Of a stretch of 64,000 bases of DNA, positions 35,564-46,221 are shown piece by piece. A program made the position numbers and the translations under genes. This DNA comes from Halopseudomonas litoralis. GTDB taxonomy: Bacteria; Pseudomonadota; Gammaproteobacteria; Pseudomonadales; Pseudomonadaceae. Position 1 is the stretch's first letter. Each line of letters opens with the position of its first letter. Below the pieces are notes generated by a model. The model saw nothing but the letters and a program-made list of their open reading frames with translations. It made no database searches and was not told the DNA's origin. The DNA lies in contig NZ_LT629748.1 of the NCBI RefSeq assembly GCF_900105005.1, positions 744,001 to 808,000 of the forward strand, in the 5' to 3' direction.

Positions 35564-36994
35564 TCAGGCAGCGACGATAACGTCGCCGTGATTCTCCGGT
35601 TCGATCAGTGCCTGGTGCAGCGCTACTACCGCGGCGTCGTAATCTTCTTCATTGATGATGCACTGCATCTCCACCTGACGGATTGACTGGTGGATCGCCT
35701 GGATGCTGATGTCCGCCTTGGCCAGCGCCGCGACCGTCTTGGCCAGGATGCCCTTGACCTTGAGGTCTGAGCCAATGGCCGAGACGATGGCAATGTTATG
35801 CAGGTGCAGGTCGGCCATCGGGTAGCGTTCCTTGATCAGGCGGATCGCCCGAGTCAAAGCCTTGCGCGAGCCTGAGATGTAATAGGTGATGCTGTTGGCA
35901 TCCGAATCCTTGTTCACTACATACAATTTCAGCTGCTTGAGCAGACGAGTGATCTCGATGTCATAGCCGACATCACCGAGCATTTCCTGATCGAAGACTT
36001 CCAGCCCGAATACATCCTTACGCCCGGCGATGATTTCCACGCAGGGTTTTTCGCTGCAGTAGTTCTGGCTGATGGTGGTGCCGCCATGATCCGGTTCGAA
36101 GGCGTTCTTGATACGCAGTTGAATACCGGCCCGACGCAGTGTGCGTGCAGCTCGGGGGTGGATGGCTTCCATCCCCAGGTTGGACAGCTGGTCGGCTACG
36201 TCATAGTTGGTGCGGCCGATGGTGACAACCTTGTCGACGCCCACCTGGTTCGGGTCAGCGCTGGACAGGTGATACTCCTTGTGGATGATCGCTTCATGGG
36301 CGCCGGTGCTGGCGGCAATCTGCGCGAAAGTGATTTCGCTGTAGCCACGATCAAAGGTATTCATCAGCCCTTCACCGCAATGCGTATAACCGGTGGCAAC
36401 CACCAGTTCACGGCTGAGGTCGATGCCGGCAAAGCTGTCGCTGATCATGTCCTGAAAGCTTTTGGGTTCGCTCTGGTTCCAGCCGGTCAGGTCGACCATG
36501 CGCGCATTTACCCCGCTCTTCTTCAGCGCCAATACGGTGTTGAAGGCACTATGCGCTTCGCCAAGCGAGGCAAGCATTTCGCGGACCTTGATCAATTGGC
36601 CGGTCAGCTGGAAGTGCCCGTAGGAACACAGTTGCTGAAGGCTGAGCATGCAGTCGCGAGCATCGTTGATGCGGCCATTGATGAAGCGGTCAGCTGCCTG
36701 GCGCTCGTAATCACCGGTGAAGAGCTCGGCGTTTTTTGCCAGCATGCGATCACGCACTTTCTCCAGGGCTTCGGCCCAGGCGTCCTCATTGTCTGCATCG
36801 GCGAAGCGTTCATATACACCCGGCTCGCCGCTTTTCTTGTGTTCCAGCAGCAAGTCGGTCATGCCGCCATAGGCGGAGACCACAAAGATGCGGTTATAGA
36901 TTTCAGCGTTACGACGTTCGCCGATAAAGAGGGTATTCAGTACTTCGTCGAAGCGGCTCATGGATGTGCCGCCGATTTTTTCTACTGTATGCAT
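35564..36994 (-). CDS. ask: Aspartate kinase of the ectoine pathway (Ask_Ect)
   Basis: A 476-residue aspartokinase that makes aspartyl phosphate, first step to L-aspartate-semialdehyde and ectoine. KIGGTSMSRF at the N-terminus is the kinase substrate-binding motif, and two ACT-like regions follow residue 350. The length and the long insert (residues 70-150) match the Ask_Ect isoform, which is reported to be less feedback-inhibited than the lysine/threonine enzymes. It is the last gene of ectABCD-ask, 37 bases after ectD. This layout is known from P. stutzeri. Confidence 0.92.
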   Translation of the reverse strand: MHTVEKIGGTSMSRFDEVLNTLFIGERRNAEIYNRIFVVSAYGGMTDLLLEHKKSGEPGVYERFADADNEDAWAEALEKVRDRMLAKNAELFTGDYERQAADRFINGRINDARDCMLSLQQLCSYGHFQLTGQLIKVREMLASLGEAHSAFNTVLALKKSGVNARMVDLTGWNQSEPKSFQDMISDSFAGIDLSRELVVATGYTHCGEGLMNTFDRGYSEITFAQIAASTGAHEAIIHKEYHLSSADPNQVGVDKVVTIGRTNYDVADQLSNLGMEAIHPRAARTLRRAGIQLRIKNAFEPDHGGTTISQNYCSEKPCVEIIAGRKDVFGLEVFDQEMLGDVGYDIEITRLLKQLKLYVVNKDSDANSITYYISGSRKALTRAIRLIKERYPMADLHLHNIAIVSAIGSDLKVKGILAKTVAALAKADISIQAIHQSIRQVEMQCIINEEDYDAAVVALHQALIEPENHGDVIVAA

Positions 36995-37031
36995 AATCCC
37001 GGTTCTTTTTTGAAATGAATGTCGTCCCTGC

Positions 37032-37949
37032 TCACGGATACTGCTGAGGGCCTATCTCCAGCGGCTCGACCGGGCCGCGCTCGGCGACGAAGTCGGGACG
37101 TGGGGGCCTGCCGTCAAAGGGCGTGGTCGGCAGGTTGTCTACATGGTTGTAGACGAAGAACAGATTGCTGCGCGGGCTGGGAGTAATATTGCTGTTGGAC
37201 CCATGCAGAGTATTGCAGTCGAACAATACTATGCTGCCGGCCTTGCCGGTGGCTTGAGCAACCCCACCCTGATCAACCAGTTTGCTGAGGCTGTCATCAT
37301 CGGGGATACCGAACTCCTGCCGACGCAGGGAGCTTTCGTAATGGTTTTCCGGGGTCTTGCCGACACAGCCTATATAGTGCTCATGCGAGCCCGGAATCAG
37401 CATCAATGGGCCATTCCAGGGGTTGTTATCGGTCAAGAGCACCGAGCAACTGATGGTGCGCATGCGCGGCAACCCATCCTCGGTATGCCAGGTCTCGAAA
37501 TCGGAATGCCAGTAGAACTCCTTGCCTTGGAAGCCAGGTTTGAAATTCAGTCTGGACTGGTGCACGTAGATATCACCGCCCAACAGGAAGCGAACCAACC
37601 CAGCGGTACGCTCATCCCGGGCAACCCGGGCCAGCAGTGGGTTGCTGCGATGAATGGCGAACGCCGAGCGCAAGGCGCCACTGTCGGGTTCGCGAATGGC
37701 TGCAGGCGATCCCAGTACCTCCGGGTCGCGGCTCATGCGCTCAAGCTCTTGCTTGAACACGGCGACTTCTGCTGCGGTGAAGACCTCCGGTAGAACCAGA
37801 AAGCCATCGCGCTTGAAGCGCGACAGCTGTTCCATGGTCAGCGGGGCATCCTGCAGATCCTGCCGGTAGATAACCGGATCGATCCGTTGTTGCCAGCTGG
37901 GTGCTTTGTGCTGGCGTGACGGGTAAAGGTCAGCTTGCACGGTAGACAT
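37032..37949 (-). CDS. ectD: Ectoine 5-hydroxylase EctD
   Basis: A 305-residue non-haem Fe(II)/2-oxoglutarate dioxygenase converting ectoine to 5-hydroxyectoine. The iron facial triad is visible: His and Asp in FYWHSDFETWHTEDG and the distal His in DCNTLHGSNSN. The signature region ending TEDGLPRMR is the EctD consensus. The length matches the family. It lies 24 bases after ectC. Its presence suggests the organism makes hydroxyectoine, which is common in salt- or heat-stressed strains. Confidence 0.95.
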   Translation of the reverse strand: MSTVQADLYPSRQHKAPSWQQRIDPVIYRQDLQDAPLTMEQLSRFKRDGFLVLPEVFTAAEVAVFKQELERMSRDPEVLGSPAAIREPDSGALRSAFAIHRSNPLLARVARDERTAGLVRFLLGGDIYVHQSRLNFKPGFQGKEFYWHSDFETWHTEDGLPRMRTISCSVLLTDNNPWNGPLMLIPGSHEHYIGCVGKTPENHYESSLRRQEFGIPDDDSLSKLVDQGGVAQATGKAGSIVLFDCNTLHGSNSNITPSPRSNLFFVYNHVDNLPTTPFDGRPPRPDFVAERGPVEPLEIGPQQYP

Positions 37950-37973
37950 TATTTCTCCTGATCTTGTGACAGT

Positions 37974-38363
37974 TCAGGCCAGGTCGGCGGGGTAGACGCC
38001 GTTTTCATCATGTACTTCCCGGCCGGTCAGTGGCGGGTTGAACACGCAGGCCATTTTCATGTCCTCGGTGCCACCGCGCAGCATGTGCTCATCGTTCTTG
38101 TCGAGAATGTACAAAGTGCCCGGTTCGATCTTGTAGATCTTGCCGTCGGCCAGTGTTTCGATCTCGCCATTGCCGCTCATGCAATACACTGATTCCAAAT
38201 GGTTTTGATACCAGATATGCGTTTCGGTTCCAGCGTAAATAGTGGTGATATTGAAAGAGAAGCCCATCTGGTCTTCCTTCAGGATCATCCGGGTACTGTC
38301 CCAGGTCTCGGTCACTACCTTGCGTTCGGATGCTTCACAGTCTTTCAGGTTGCGTACGATCAT
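37974..38363 (-). CDS. ectC: Ectoine synthase EctC
   Basis: A 129-residue cupin that cyclises N-gamma-acetyl-L-2,4-diaminobutyrate to ectoine. The family start [16 protein letters not shown], the cupin stretch [22 protein letters not shown] and the end [14 protein letters not shown] are all present. It follows ectB after 13 bases and precedes ectD. Confidence 0.97.
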   Translation of the reverse strand: MIVRNLKDCEASERKVVTETWDSTRMILKEDQMGFSFNITTIYAGTETHIWYQNHLESVYCMSGNGEIETLADGKIYKIEPGTLYILDKNDEHMLRGGTEDMKMACVFNPPLTGREVHDENGVYPADLA

Positions 38364-38376
38364 GTGATTCTATTCC

Positions 38377-39663
38377 TCAGGATGCTTGATTCTTGACGTC
38401 GGCGCTCATTACTTTGGCAAAGGCTGCGTCAAGAATGGTCATGGCCTTGTCTATCTGCTGTTCACTGATGATCAGCGGGCACAGGCATTTGACTACCTGG
38501 CTGTGGTTGCCGCTGGTTTCGATGATCAGTCCGTTTTCAAAAGCCTCACGGCAGATGGCGGCGGCGGTGTCGCCGTCCGGGCAGCTGATACCGATCATCA
38601 TGCCGCGGCCTTTGACGAACAGTGAATCGGGGCCATGGCGGCGGACGATTTTCTGCATGCGTTCGCGAATCATCGTGCCCTTGGCCTTGACGCTGTCGGC
38701 GAATTCCGTATCGGTCCAGAAATGCTCCAGAGCAGCGGCAGCGGTGACGAAAGCGTGATTGTTACCGCGGAAGGTACCGTTGTGCTCGCCCGGCTCCCAC
38801 TGGTCCAGTTCGCGGCGCATGACTACCACGGCGAAGGGCAGGCCATAACCGCTGAGCGATTTGGACAGGGTGATGATGTCGGGCTTGATGCCCATTTCCT
38901 CAAAGCTGAAGAAGGTACCGGTACGGCCACAACCAGCCTGAATGTCGTCGACGATCAGCAACATGTCGTGTTTGCGGCAGAGCTTCTCCAGCTTGCGCAT
39001 CCACTCGGCGGAGGCGGCATTCAGGCCACCTTCGCCCTGAACCACTTCAACGATAACCGCGGCCGGCTTGTCCACGCCGCTGCTCGGATCGGAGAGCAGC
39101 TTATCCATCATCGAGATGGTGTTGACCTTGTCGCCGAAGTAATTGTCGTAGGGCATGCGGCTGACATCGGTCAGCGGTACGCCGGCGGCGCCACGGTGGT
39201 GCTGGTTACCGGTAGCAGCCAGGGCGCCGATGGAGCAGCCATGGAAGCCGTTGGTAAAGCTGATCACGTTGCTGCGACCGGTAACCTTGCGCGCCAGTTT
39301 CAGAGCCGCTTCGACGGCGTTGGTGCCGGTGGGGCCGCTGAACTGGACAACGTAGTCACCAAAACCGCGAGGGTTGAGGATGACCCGGTCGAAGGTTTCC
39401 AGAAAGCGTTCCTTGGCAGCGGAATACATATCCAAGCCATGAGTCACACCGTCGTGCTGCAGGTATTCGATCAGAGCTTTCTTCATGACCGGATGGTTGT
39501 GGCCATAGTTCAGCGTGCCGGCGCCGGCGAGAAAGTCGATATAGGATTTGCCGTCGCGGGTAAACAGCTCGGCGCCGCGGGCCTGGTCGAAAATGACCGG
39601 GAAGGAGCGGCAGTAGCTGCGAATACCGGATTCGTTCTGTTCAAACTGTTCAAAAGTGTTCAT
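38377..39663 (-). CDS. ectB: L-2,4-diaminobutyrate transaminase EctB
   Basis: A 428-residue PLP aminotransferase (class III) converting aspartate-semialdehyde and glutamate to diaminobutyrate. DDIQAGCGRTGTFF marks the PLP-binding region, and the active-site Lys is in LSKSLSGYGLP. The N-terminal FEQNESGIRSYCRSFPVIF is typical EctB. The start overlaps the ectA stop by 4 bases. Confidence 0.97.
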   Translation of the reverse strand: MNTFEQFEQNESGIRSYCRSFPVIFDQARGAELFTRDGKSYIDFLAGAGTLNYGHNHPVMKKALIEYLQHDGVTHGLDMYSAAKERFLETFDRVILNPRGFGDYVVQFSGPTGTNAVEAALKLARKVTGRSNVISFTNGFHGCSIGALAATGNQHHRGAAGVPLTDVSRMPYDNYFGDKVNTISMMDKLLSDPSSGVDKPAAVIVEVVQGEGGLNAASAEWMRKLEKLCRKHDMLLIVDDIQAGCGRTGTFFSFEEMGIKPDIITLSKSLSGYGLPFAVVVMRRELDQWEPGEHNGTFRGNNHAFVTAAAALEHFWTDTEFADSVKAKGTMIRERMQKIVRRHGPDSLFVKGRGMMIGISCPDGDTAAAICREAFENGLIIETSGNHSQVVKCLCPLIISEQQIDKAMTILDAAFAKVMSADVKNQAS

Positions 39664-40187
39664 ACAGTCTCCTGGTTATCAAGTTGGACTGGTAAGGCAA
39701 AGGGACCGGCGCGATACAGCACTTCATCATCATGCTGGCCGTTGAAATGGTGGGCCCGGCTGAATACCACCTCGGTGCTGGCGGTCACACCCAGCTGGCG
39801 GAAGGCCTTGGCGAACAGCGCTTCGGAGGCGCCATTGCCGGGAGAAATCGTGGTTTCGAGCCAGCACACGCCGTCAGCGGCGGTGCGCTCGACCAGCGCC
39901 ATCAGCATGCTGATACCCAGCCCCTGACCGCGCATGCTGTCGTCCACGGCGACCTGCCAGATGAACAGCGTGTCCGGACGCTCCGGTGGACGATAACCGG
40001 AAATGAAGCCGACCAGCTCGCCGTTGCTGTTGTCAGCGGCGATGGAGGTGGCGGCGAAGTGGGAGCATTGCAGCAGGTTGCAATAGACGGAGTTGGTATC
40101 CAATGGAGGGCAGCGCTCGATCAACTGGTTGAGCGCGTAACCATCTGTGTCGCTTGGACGGCGTAGCGAAAATGCGGTGGAAGACAT
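39660..40187 (-). CDS. ectA: L-2,4-diaminobutyrate N-acetyltransferase EctA
   Basis: A 175-residue GNAT acetyltransferase that acetylates diaminobutyrate with acetyl-CoA. The acetyl-CoA-binding segment DDSMRGQGLGISMLMAL and the upstream FISGYRPPERPDTLFIWQVA are EctA-like. First gene of the minus-strand ectoine operon; its upstream region holds a plausible promoter. No ectR-type MarR regulator is adjacent. Confidence 0.95.
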   Translation of the reverse strand: MSSTAFSLRRPSDTDGYALNQLIERCPPLDTNSVYCNLLQCSHFAATSIAADNSNGELVGFISGYRPPERPDTLFIWQVAVDDSMRGQGLGISMLMALVERTAADGVCWLETTISPGNGASEALFAKAFRQLGVTASTEVVFSRAHHFNGQHDDEVLYRAGPFALPVQLDNQETV

Positions 40188-40220
40188 CGTTTCCCGATAT
40201 TTACTTGTAAATTCATTTTT

Positions 40221-40250
40221 ATGATAAACACATCCAAAAAATTATCACAA
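40221..40250 (-). promoter_or_regulatory. Putative ectA promoter
   Basis: On the minus strand TTGTGA (40250-40245) and TATCAT (40226-40221) are 18 bases apart, ending 34 bases before the ectA ATG. The region is AT-rich against GC-rich neighbours. The two hexamers match sigma-70 consensus in 4 of 6 and 5 of 6 positions. Osmotic control cannot be read from this. Confidence 0.4.
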
Positions 40251-40424
40251 CCGGCCAATCCCGTGGCTTGTACGCCATGCCGGTTATTACAGGAATGTTT
40301 ACAGGTGTTATATGTTTGTCACAAATATCGCTATAGCCCCGATACGGCAAGTGCTTCAGCGGGATGCTAATGGGACAGCCGATGAGCTTGAATGATCGAT
40401 TTTTTCGAGCGGAATTTTTTTATG

Positions 40425-40461
40425 TAACAGCCTTCTGACTCAGCGGTCGAAGTGGCTGTTA
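40425..40461 (+). promoter_or_regulatory. Structured hairpin in the speA leader
   Basis: TAACAGCC (40425-40432) pairs with GGCTGTTA (40454-40461). Inside it TTC pairs with GAA and GAC with GTC, leaving a 6-base loop. It lies 66 bases before the speA ATG, in a 339-base ectA-speA gap with A/T-rich tracts. It could be a regulatory leader or, less likely, a terminator, since no T-run follows. Confidence 0.35.
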
Positions 40462-40526
40462 TTACGACCAGCGGGAACAAACTGGTTTATCCTGAGACCT
40501 GATGAATACAATTCGAGGAGTTTTTC

Positions 40527-42446
40527 ATGGTGTCACCGCGGCGTTCGCGCAAAGAAGATGCTTCCGCCTGGACGGTCGCAGACAGTCGAAGTGTCTACGG
40601 CATTCGCCATTGGGGAGCGGGCTACTTCAATGCCAGCGATCGGGGCAATGTCGAGGTATCTCCACGCGCTGCTGCCGATGCGCCGATTGACCTGCACGAA
40701 CTGGTCGGTCAGTTGCGTGACAGTGGGCTGGATCTGCCGTTGTTGCTGCGCTTTCCGGATATCCTGCAGGACCGTGTGCGGCAGCTGACCGGGGCTTTCG
40801 AGCAGAACATCGCCGAGCTCGAGTATGCCAGTGGTTATACCGCGCTGTACCCGATCAAGGTCAACCAGCAGGAGGCGGTGGTGAAGAACATCATTGCCAC
40901 CGAAAACGTATCCATCGGGCTGGAGGCGGGCTCCAAACCGGAGCTGATGGCCGTGCTGGCCATGGCGCCCAAGGGCGGCACTATCGTCTGCAATGGCTAC
41001 AAGGATCGCGAGTTCATTCGTCTGGCCTTGCTCGGGCAGAAGCTTGGTCACAATGTGTTCATCGTCATCGAGAAGGAGTCCGAGGTTGGGCTGGTCATCG
41101 AGGAGGCGGCAGCCCTCGGCCTGATGCCCCAGGTCGGGCTACGCGTGCGGTTGTCTTCGCTGGCATCGAGCAAGTGGGCGGACACCGGCGGCGAGAAATC
41201 CAAGTTCGGGTTGTCTGCTGCGCAGTTGCTGCGTGTTGTCGAGCAGTTCCGTGCTGCCGGGCTGGAAGCCGGCGTGCGGTTGCTGCACTTTCACATGGGC
41301 TCGCAGATCGCCAATCTGGCGGATTACCAGCATGGGTTTCGTGAGGCGATTCGTTATTTCGGCGAGCTGCGGGCGTTGGGTCTGCCGGTCGACCATATTG
41401 ATGTCGGTGGCGGGCTGGGGGTGGATTACGACGGTACCCATTCGCGCAATGCCAGCTCGATCAATTACGACATTTATGAGTATGCGCGTACCGTGGTATC
41501 GATGCTGCGCGAATTCTGCGATGAGCAGGGCTTGCCGCACCCGCATATCTTCTCTGAAAGCGGGCGAGCGATGACCGCGCATCATGCGGTGCTGGTGGTG
41601 CAGGTGACCGATGTCGAGCGGCATAACGACACCGTGCCGCCGCTCGATGATCTGGATGAACTGCCGCAAGTGGTGCGTGACCTGGTCGGGCTGCTGGGGC
41701 AGACGGATATCGAAATGGTCACCGAAACCTATTGGCGGGCTACCCATTACATCAGCGATGTGGCCGCTCAATATGCCGAGGGCAAGGTCACATTGGCGCA
41801 GAAGGCGTTGGCGGAACAGTGCTATTACGCCCTATGCAATCGCCTCCATGCCTTGCTCAAGGCACGTCAGCGTTCCCATCGTCAGGTGCTCGACGAGCTG
41901 AATGACAAGATGGCGGACAAATACATCTGCAACTTCTCGGTATTCCAGAGCCTGCCGGATACCTGGGCGATCGACCAGGTGCTACCGATCGTGCCACTCA
42001 ATCGTCTCGATGAAGAACCGCTGCGCCGCGCCGTGCTGCAGGATCTGACCTGTGATTCCGATGGCAAGATTCGCCATTATGTGGACGAGCAGAGTATCGA
42101 AAACACCTTGCCGGTGCATGAACTGCGCGACGGCGAGGATTATATGCTGGGTATCTTCATGGTAGGGGCCTATCAGGAGATTCTGGGAGACATGCATAAC
42201 CTATTCGGTGATACCGACTCGGTGAATGTCTATCAGCTGGATGACGGTCGGGTGGTGCATGGCGGCATCGAAACCCATGACACTATCGAGGACATGCTGC
42301 GCTATGTGCATTTCGAGCCGGATGAACTGATGGCTCGTTACCGCGACAAGGTCGCGAGTGCACGCCTGAGCACGGCGGAACGGGCGCGTTATCTGGATAT
42401 TCTGCGTCTTGGTCTGACGCGCTCATCCTACCTTGGGGGCGGTTGA
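40527..42446 (+). CDS. speA: Biosynthetic arginine decarboxylase SpeA
   Basis: A 639-residue PLP enzyme converting arginine to agmatine for putrescine synthesis. The PLP Lys lies in [15 protein letters not shown] near residue 113, with later family motifs LHFHMGSQ and [16 protein letters not shown]. Length is normal. ATG 40527 follows GAGGAG at 6-7 bases. The stop TGA abuts the ligB stop on the other strand in one TGATCA palindrome. Putrescine also links to stress tolerance, but no co-regulation with ectoine is visible. Confidence 0.96.
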   Translation: MVSPRRSRKEDASAWTVADSRSVYGIRHWGAGYFNASDRGNVEVSPRAAADAPIDLHELVGQLRDSGLDLPLLLRFPDILQDRVRQLTGAFEQNIAELEYASGYTALYPIKVNQQEAVVKNIIATENVSIGLEAGSKPELMAVLAMAPKGGTIVCNGYKDREFIRLALLGQKLGHNVFIVIEKESEVGLVIEEAAALGLMPQVGLRVRLSSLASSKWADTGGEKSKFGLSAAQLLRVVEQFRAAGLEAGVRLLHFHMGSQIANLADYQHGFREAIRYFGELRALGLPVDHIDVGGGLGVDYDGTHSRNASSINYDIYEYARTVVSMLREFCDEQGLPHPHIFSESGRAMTAHHAVLVVQVTDVERHNDTVPPLDDLDELPQVVRDLVGLLGQTDIEMVTETYWRATHYISDVAAQYAEGKVTLAQKALAEQCYYALCNRLHALLKARQRSHRQVLDELNDKMADKYICNFSVFQSLPDTWAIDQVLPIVPLNRLDEEPLRRAVLQDLTCDSDGKIRHYVDEQSIENTLPVHELRDGEDYMLGIFMVGAYQEILGDMHNLFGDTDSVNVYQLDDGRVVHGGIETHDTIEDMLRYVHFEPDELMARYRDKVASARLSTAERARYLDILRLGLTRSSYLGGG

Positions 42447-44114
<1,668 letters not shown>

Positions 44115-44254
44115 TCAGTGAGGCAGTGTCGCGGGCGTGGCTGAGGCAGGCAAGCGGCCAGGGCTGAAAATGTGGGCGAGGTGGCATTTCTGGATGGCGC
44201 CCAGGCTGCGCAATGAGCACCGATTTATTGGTGTGGGGCTCTCCCACACCAACC

Positions 44255-44905
44255 TCAGGCGGTGGCGGCCTGCCGACCAGCCAACAGGCGCAGAATGGCG
44301 TTCAGCAAGATCCCGTACAGCGGAACGAACAGCATCAAGCTGATAGCCAGTTTGATGACATAGTCCACAGCGGCGATCTCCACCCAGTTGGCTGCCATGA
44401 ACGCATTGTCGCTGCGCCAGAAGGCCACGGAAAAGAACACGAAGGTATCGATCAGGTTGCCGACAATCATCGCGGCGCTGGGAGCCACCCACCATTGGGG
44501 GAGCTTGCGCAGGCGGTCAAAAACCTGGATGTCGAGAAACTGGCCGACCCCATAGGCGAGAAAGCTCGCCAGCGAGATACGCAGTACGAAGTGGTTCAGC
44601 TGATTCAAGGTATCAAAGCCACGGAAAGAGCCTTCCTGGAACAGCACAGAGAACACATAGGACACCAGCAGAGCCGGCAGCATGACCCGGGCGATGACTT
44701 TGCGCGCAGCTTGTTTACCGAGCAGGCGTACGGTCAGGTCGGTGGCCAGGAAAATGAATGGGAAGCTGAAGGCGCCCCAAGTGGTATGCCAGCCAAACAT
44801 AGAGAAGGGCAGCTGGACAAGATAGTTGCTGGCGATAATGATGAGAATGTGGAATGCGATCAGGCAGGACAGAGCCATGCGCAGGCGCGAGGGGGTCGAG
44901 TTCAT
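44255..44905 (-). CDS. yhhQ: Queuosine precursor (preQ0/preQ1) transporter YhhQ
   Basis: A 216-residue inner-membrane protein of the VUT (YhhQ/QueT) family that imports 7-deazaguanine precursors for queuosine in tRNA. Six or so helices are visible, with the family stretch SNYLVQLPFSMFGWHTTWGAF and the later GNLIDTFVFFSVAFW. The ATG at 44905 follows AAGG by 6 bases. That AAGG forms part of a preQ1-I-like aptamer immediately upstream, which supports the substrate call. Transcribed alone after a hairpin that separates it from the hydrolase gene. Confidence 0.93.
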   Translation of the reverse strand: MNSTPSRLRMALSCLIAFHILIIIASNYLVQLPFSMFGWHTTWGAFSFPFIFLATDLTVRLLGKQAARKVIARVMLPALLVSYVFSVLFQEGSFRGFDTLNQLNHFVLRISLASFLAYGVGQFLDIQVFDRLRKLPQWWVAPSAAMIVGNLIDTFVFFSVAFWRSDNAFMAANWVEIAAVDYVIKLAISLMLFVPLYGILLNAILRLLAGRQAATA

Positions 44906-44911
44906 GCAGCA

Positions 44912-44942
44912 CCTTTTTGAAGGATGGGGTTAGGGAACCCAT
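44912..44942 (-). promoter_or_regulatory. preQ1-I riboswitch aptamer controlling yhhQ
   Basis: The minus-strand leader fits the H-type pseudoknot of the preQ1-I class: stem 1 ATGGG (44942-44938) with CCCAT; loop TTCCCT; AACC with the preQ1-binding C; an A-rich loop 3 (CCTTCAAAAA); and a final GG pairing with CC. The order and lengths match the T. tengcongensis type II aptamer closely. The last GG is the Shine-Dalgarno of yhhQ, 6 bases before the ATG, so ligand binding should hide the ribosome site. Confidence 0.8.
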
Positions 44943-44978
44943 GTCGCCGGGATGGCGACGGCGCGTACTATACCTGTT

Positions 44979-45007
44979 TGCGGTGTTGGCTTCCAGCCAA
45001 CACCGCA
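44979..45007. terminator. Hairpin between epoxide-hydrolase-like gene and yhhQ
   Basis: A perfect 12-bp stem TGCGGTGTTGGC/GCCAACACCGCA with a 5-base loop lies 21 bases after the minus-strand hydrolase stop. It is followed by AAC rather than a T-run. Its position favours a terminator, but it could also belong to the yhhQ leader. Confidence 0.5.
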
Positions 45008-45028
45008 GCATCAGACGACCCGCTTGGC

Positions 45029-45988
45029 TCAATAATGTCGCTTGAGAAAATCCAGCAGCAGCGGATTCACCTCTTCCGGCTTCTGACTCTGTACCCAGTG
45101 ACCGCAGCGCTCGATCACGTGCTGCTCAACCTTGGGTATGACCTGGGGCATGCGTTCGATGGTGAAGGTTTCCAGCTTGGCGACCGGATCACGGTCGCCG
45201 ATGATGAATAGCGCAGGTTGCAGTATCTGCTTGCCGGCCAGATCAGCGGTGCGTTCCCAGTTGCGCTCATAGTTGCGATACCAGTTCAGCGGACCGTGAA
45301 AGCCATTGTCCAGATAGGTTTCCACATAGACCTCGAAGGCCTCTGGTGGACACCAGGCCGGCGGGACTTCAGGGTCCGAGTAATCGTCAAGCCAGCGCGA
45401 ATCAGCTGGCTTGTCCGAGATGAGGCCGTTGTAGCCACCGGAGGGGCGTCCGTGCATTACCTTACGCAACGTACGGGGGATATCCGCTTCCAGTTCCGCC
45501 TCGGCCGGGCCGGGCTCCTGAAAGTAGAGGATGTAGAGGAACTTGTCCTTGAAGCGCTCGCGCATCATCTCGATGACCGGGCGCTTAGGGCGGCCGCCGA
45601 AGGGCACGGACATGCCGGACACGACCTTGACCCGCTCCGGCTCGAATAGTGCCAGATACCAGGCGATGTTGGCGCCCCAGTCGTGGCCGACCATAGCTAC
45701 CTGCTGATGTCCGAAGTGATCCATCGCCGCCTGGATATCGCCGCACAGGGTAGGGATGTCATACGCCTCGATTGCAGCGGGCGCACTGCTGCGACCATAG
45801 CCGCGCATTTCCGGGGCGAATACGCGGTAGCCGGCGTCAGCCAGTGCCTGCATCTGATGGCGCCAGGAATACCAGCACTCGGGGAATCCATGCAGCAGCC
45901 AGACCGGCTGCCCATTGTCCGGTCCGGCGACATGCACGCTGAGCTGGATGTCATTGACATCCAGAATATGTTGTTCTGTTTGCAGCAT
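45029..45988 (-). CDS. Epoxide hydrolase-like alpha/beta hydrolase
   Basis: A 319-residue hydrolase. HGFPE (residues 33-37) and the nucleophile motif GHDWGA with Asp103 are typical of soluble epoxide hydrolases and haloalkane dehalogenases; the C-terminal His is in RCGHWVQSQKPEEV. Tyr residues of the lid are plausible near 150-220. An Asp nucleophile rather than Ser separates it from the other hydrolase in this window. ATG 45988 follows GGAGAG; a longer upstream start would add 62 non-conserved residues. Natural substrate unknown. Confidence 0.85.
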   Translation of the reverse strand: MLQTEQHILDVNDIQLSVHVAGPDNGQPVWLLHGFPECWYSWRHQMQALADAGYRVFAPEMRGYGRSSAPAAIEAYDIPTLCGDIQAAMDHFGHQQVAMVGHDWGANIAWYLALFEPERVKVVSGMSVPFGGRPKRPVIEMMRERFKDKFLYILYFQEPGPAEAELEADIPRTLRKVMHGRPSGGYNGLISDKPADSRWLDDYSDPEVPPAWCPPEAFEVYVETYLDNGFHGPLNWYRNYERNWERTADLAGKQILQPALFIIGDRDPVAKLETFTIERMPQVIPKVEQHVIERCGHWVQSQKPEEVNPLLLDFLKRHY

Positions 45989-46221
45989 GGGCACTCTCCG
46001 TTTTTGTTTGCCGCCACTATGGCAAATCCATTGCCGACCAGCTTGCTCTATTGGTCGGGCAAATATCATCTGCATGTTCTGACTTATCCAGTACCACCAA
46101 TAGCTGCAGTTTCTCCGGCGCCTTTGTGCCCTGTGCCGATCTGGATCACAGGATGCCAATTGTTCCTCGAGCATCTGGATAGAAGTGGCTTAAGGACGTG
46201 GGCGATGATTTTTCGGGCGAA

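Noticed and set aside
38635..39927. 430-codon plus-strand open frame across ectB and ectA
   Set aside because: Antisense to confirmed ectoine genes, no ribosome site or domain.
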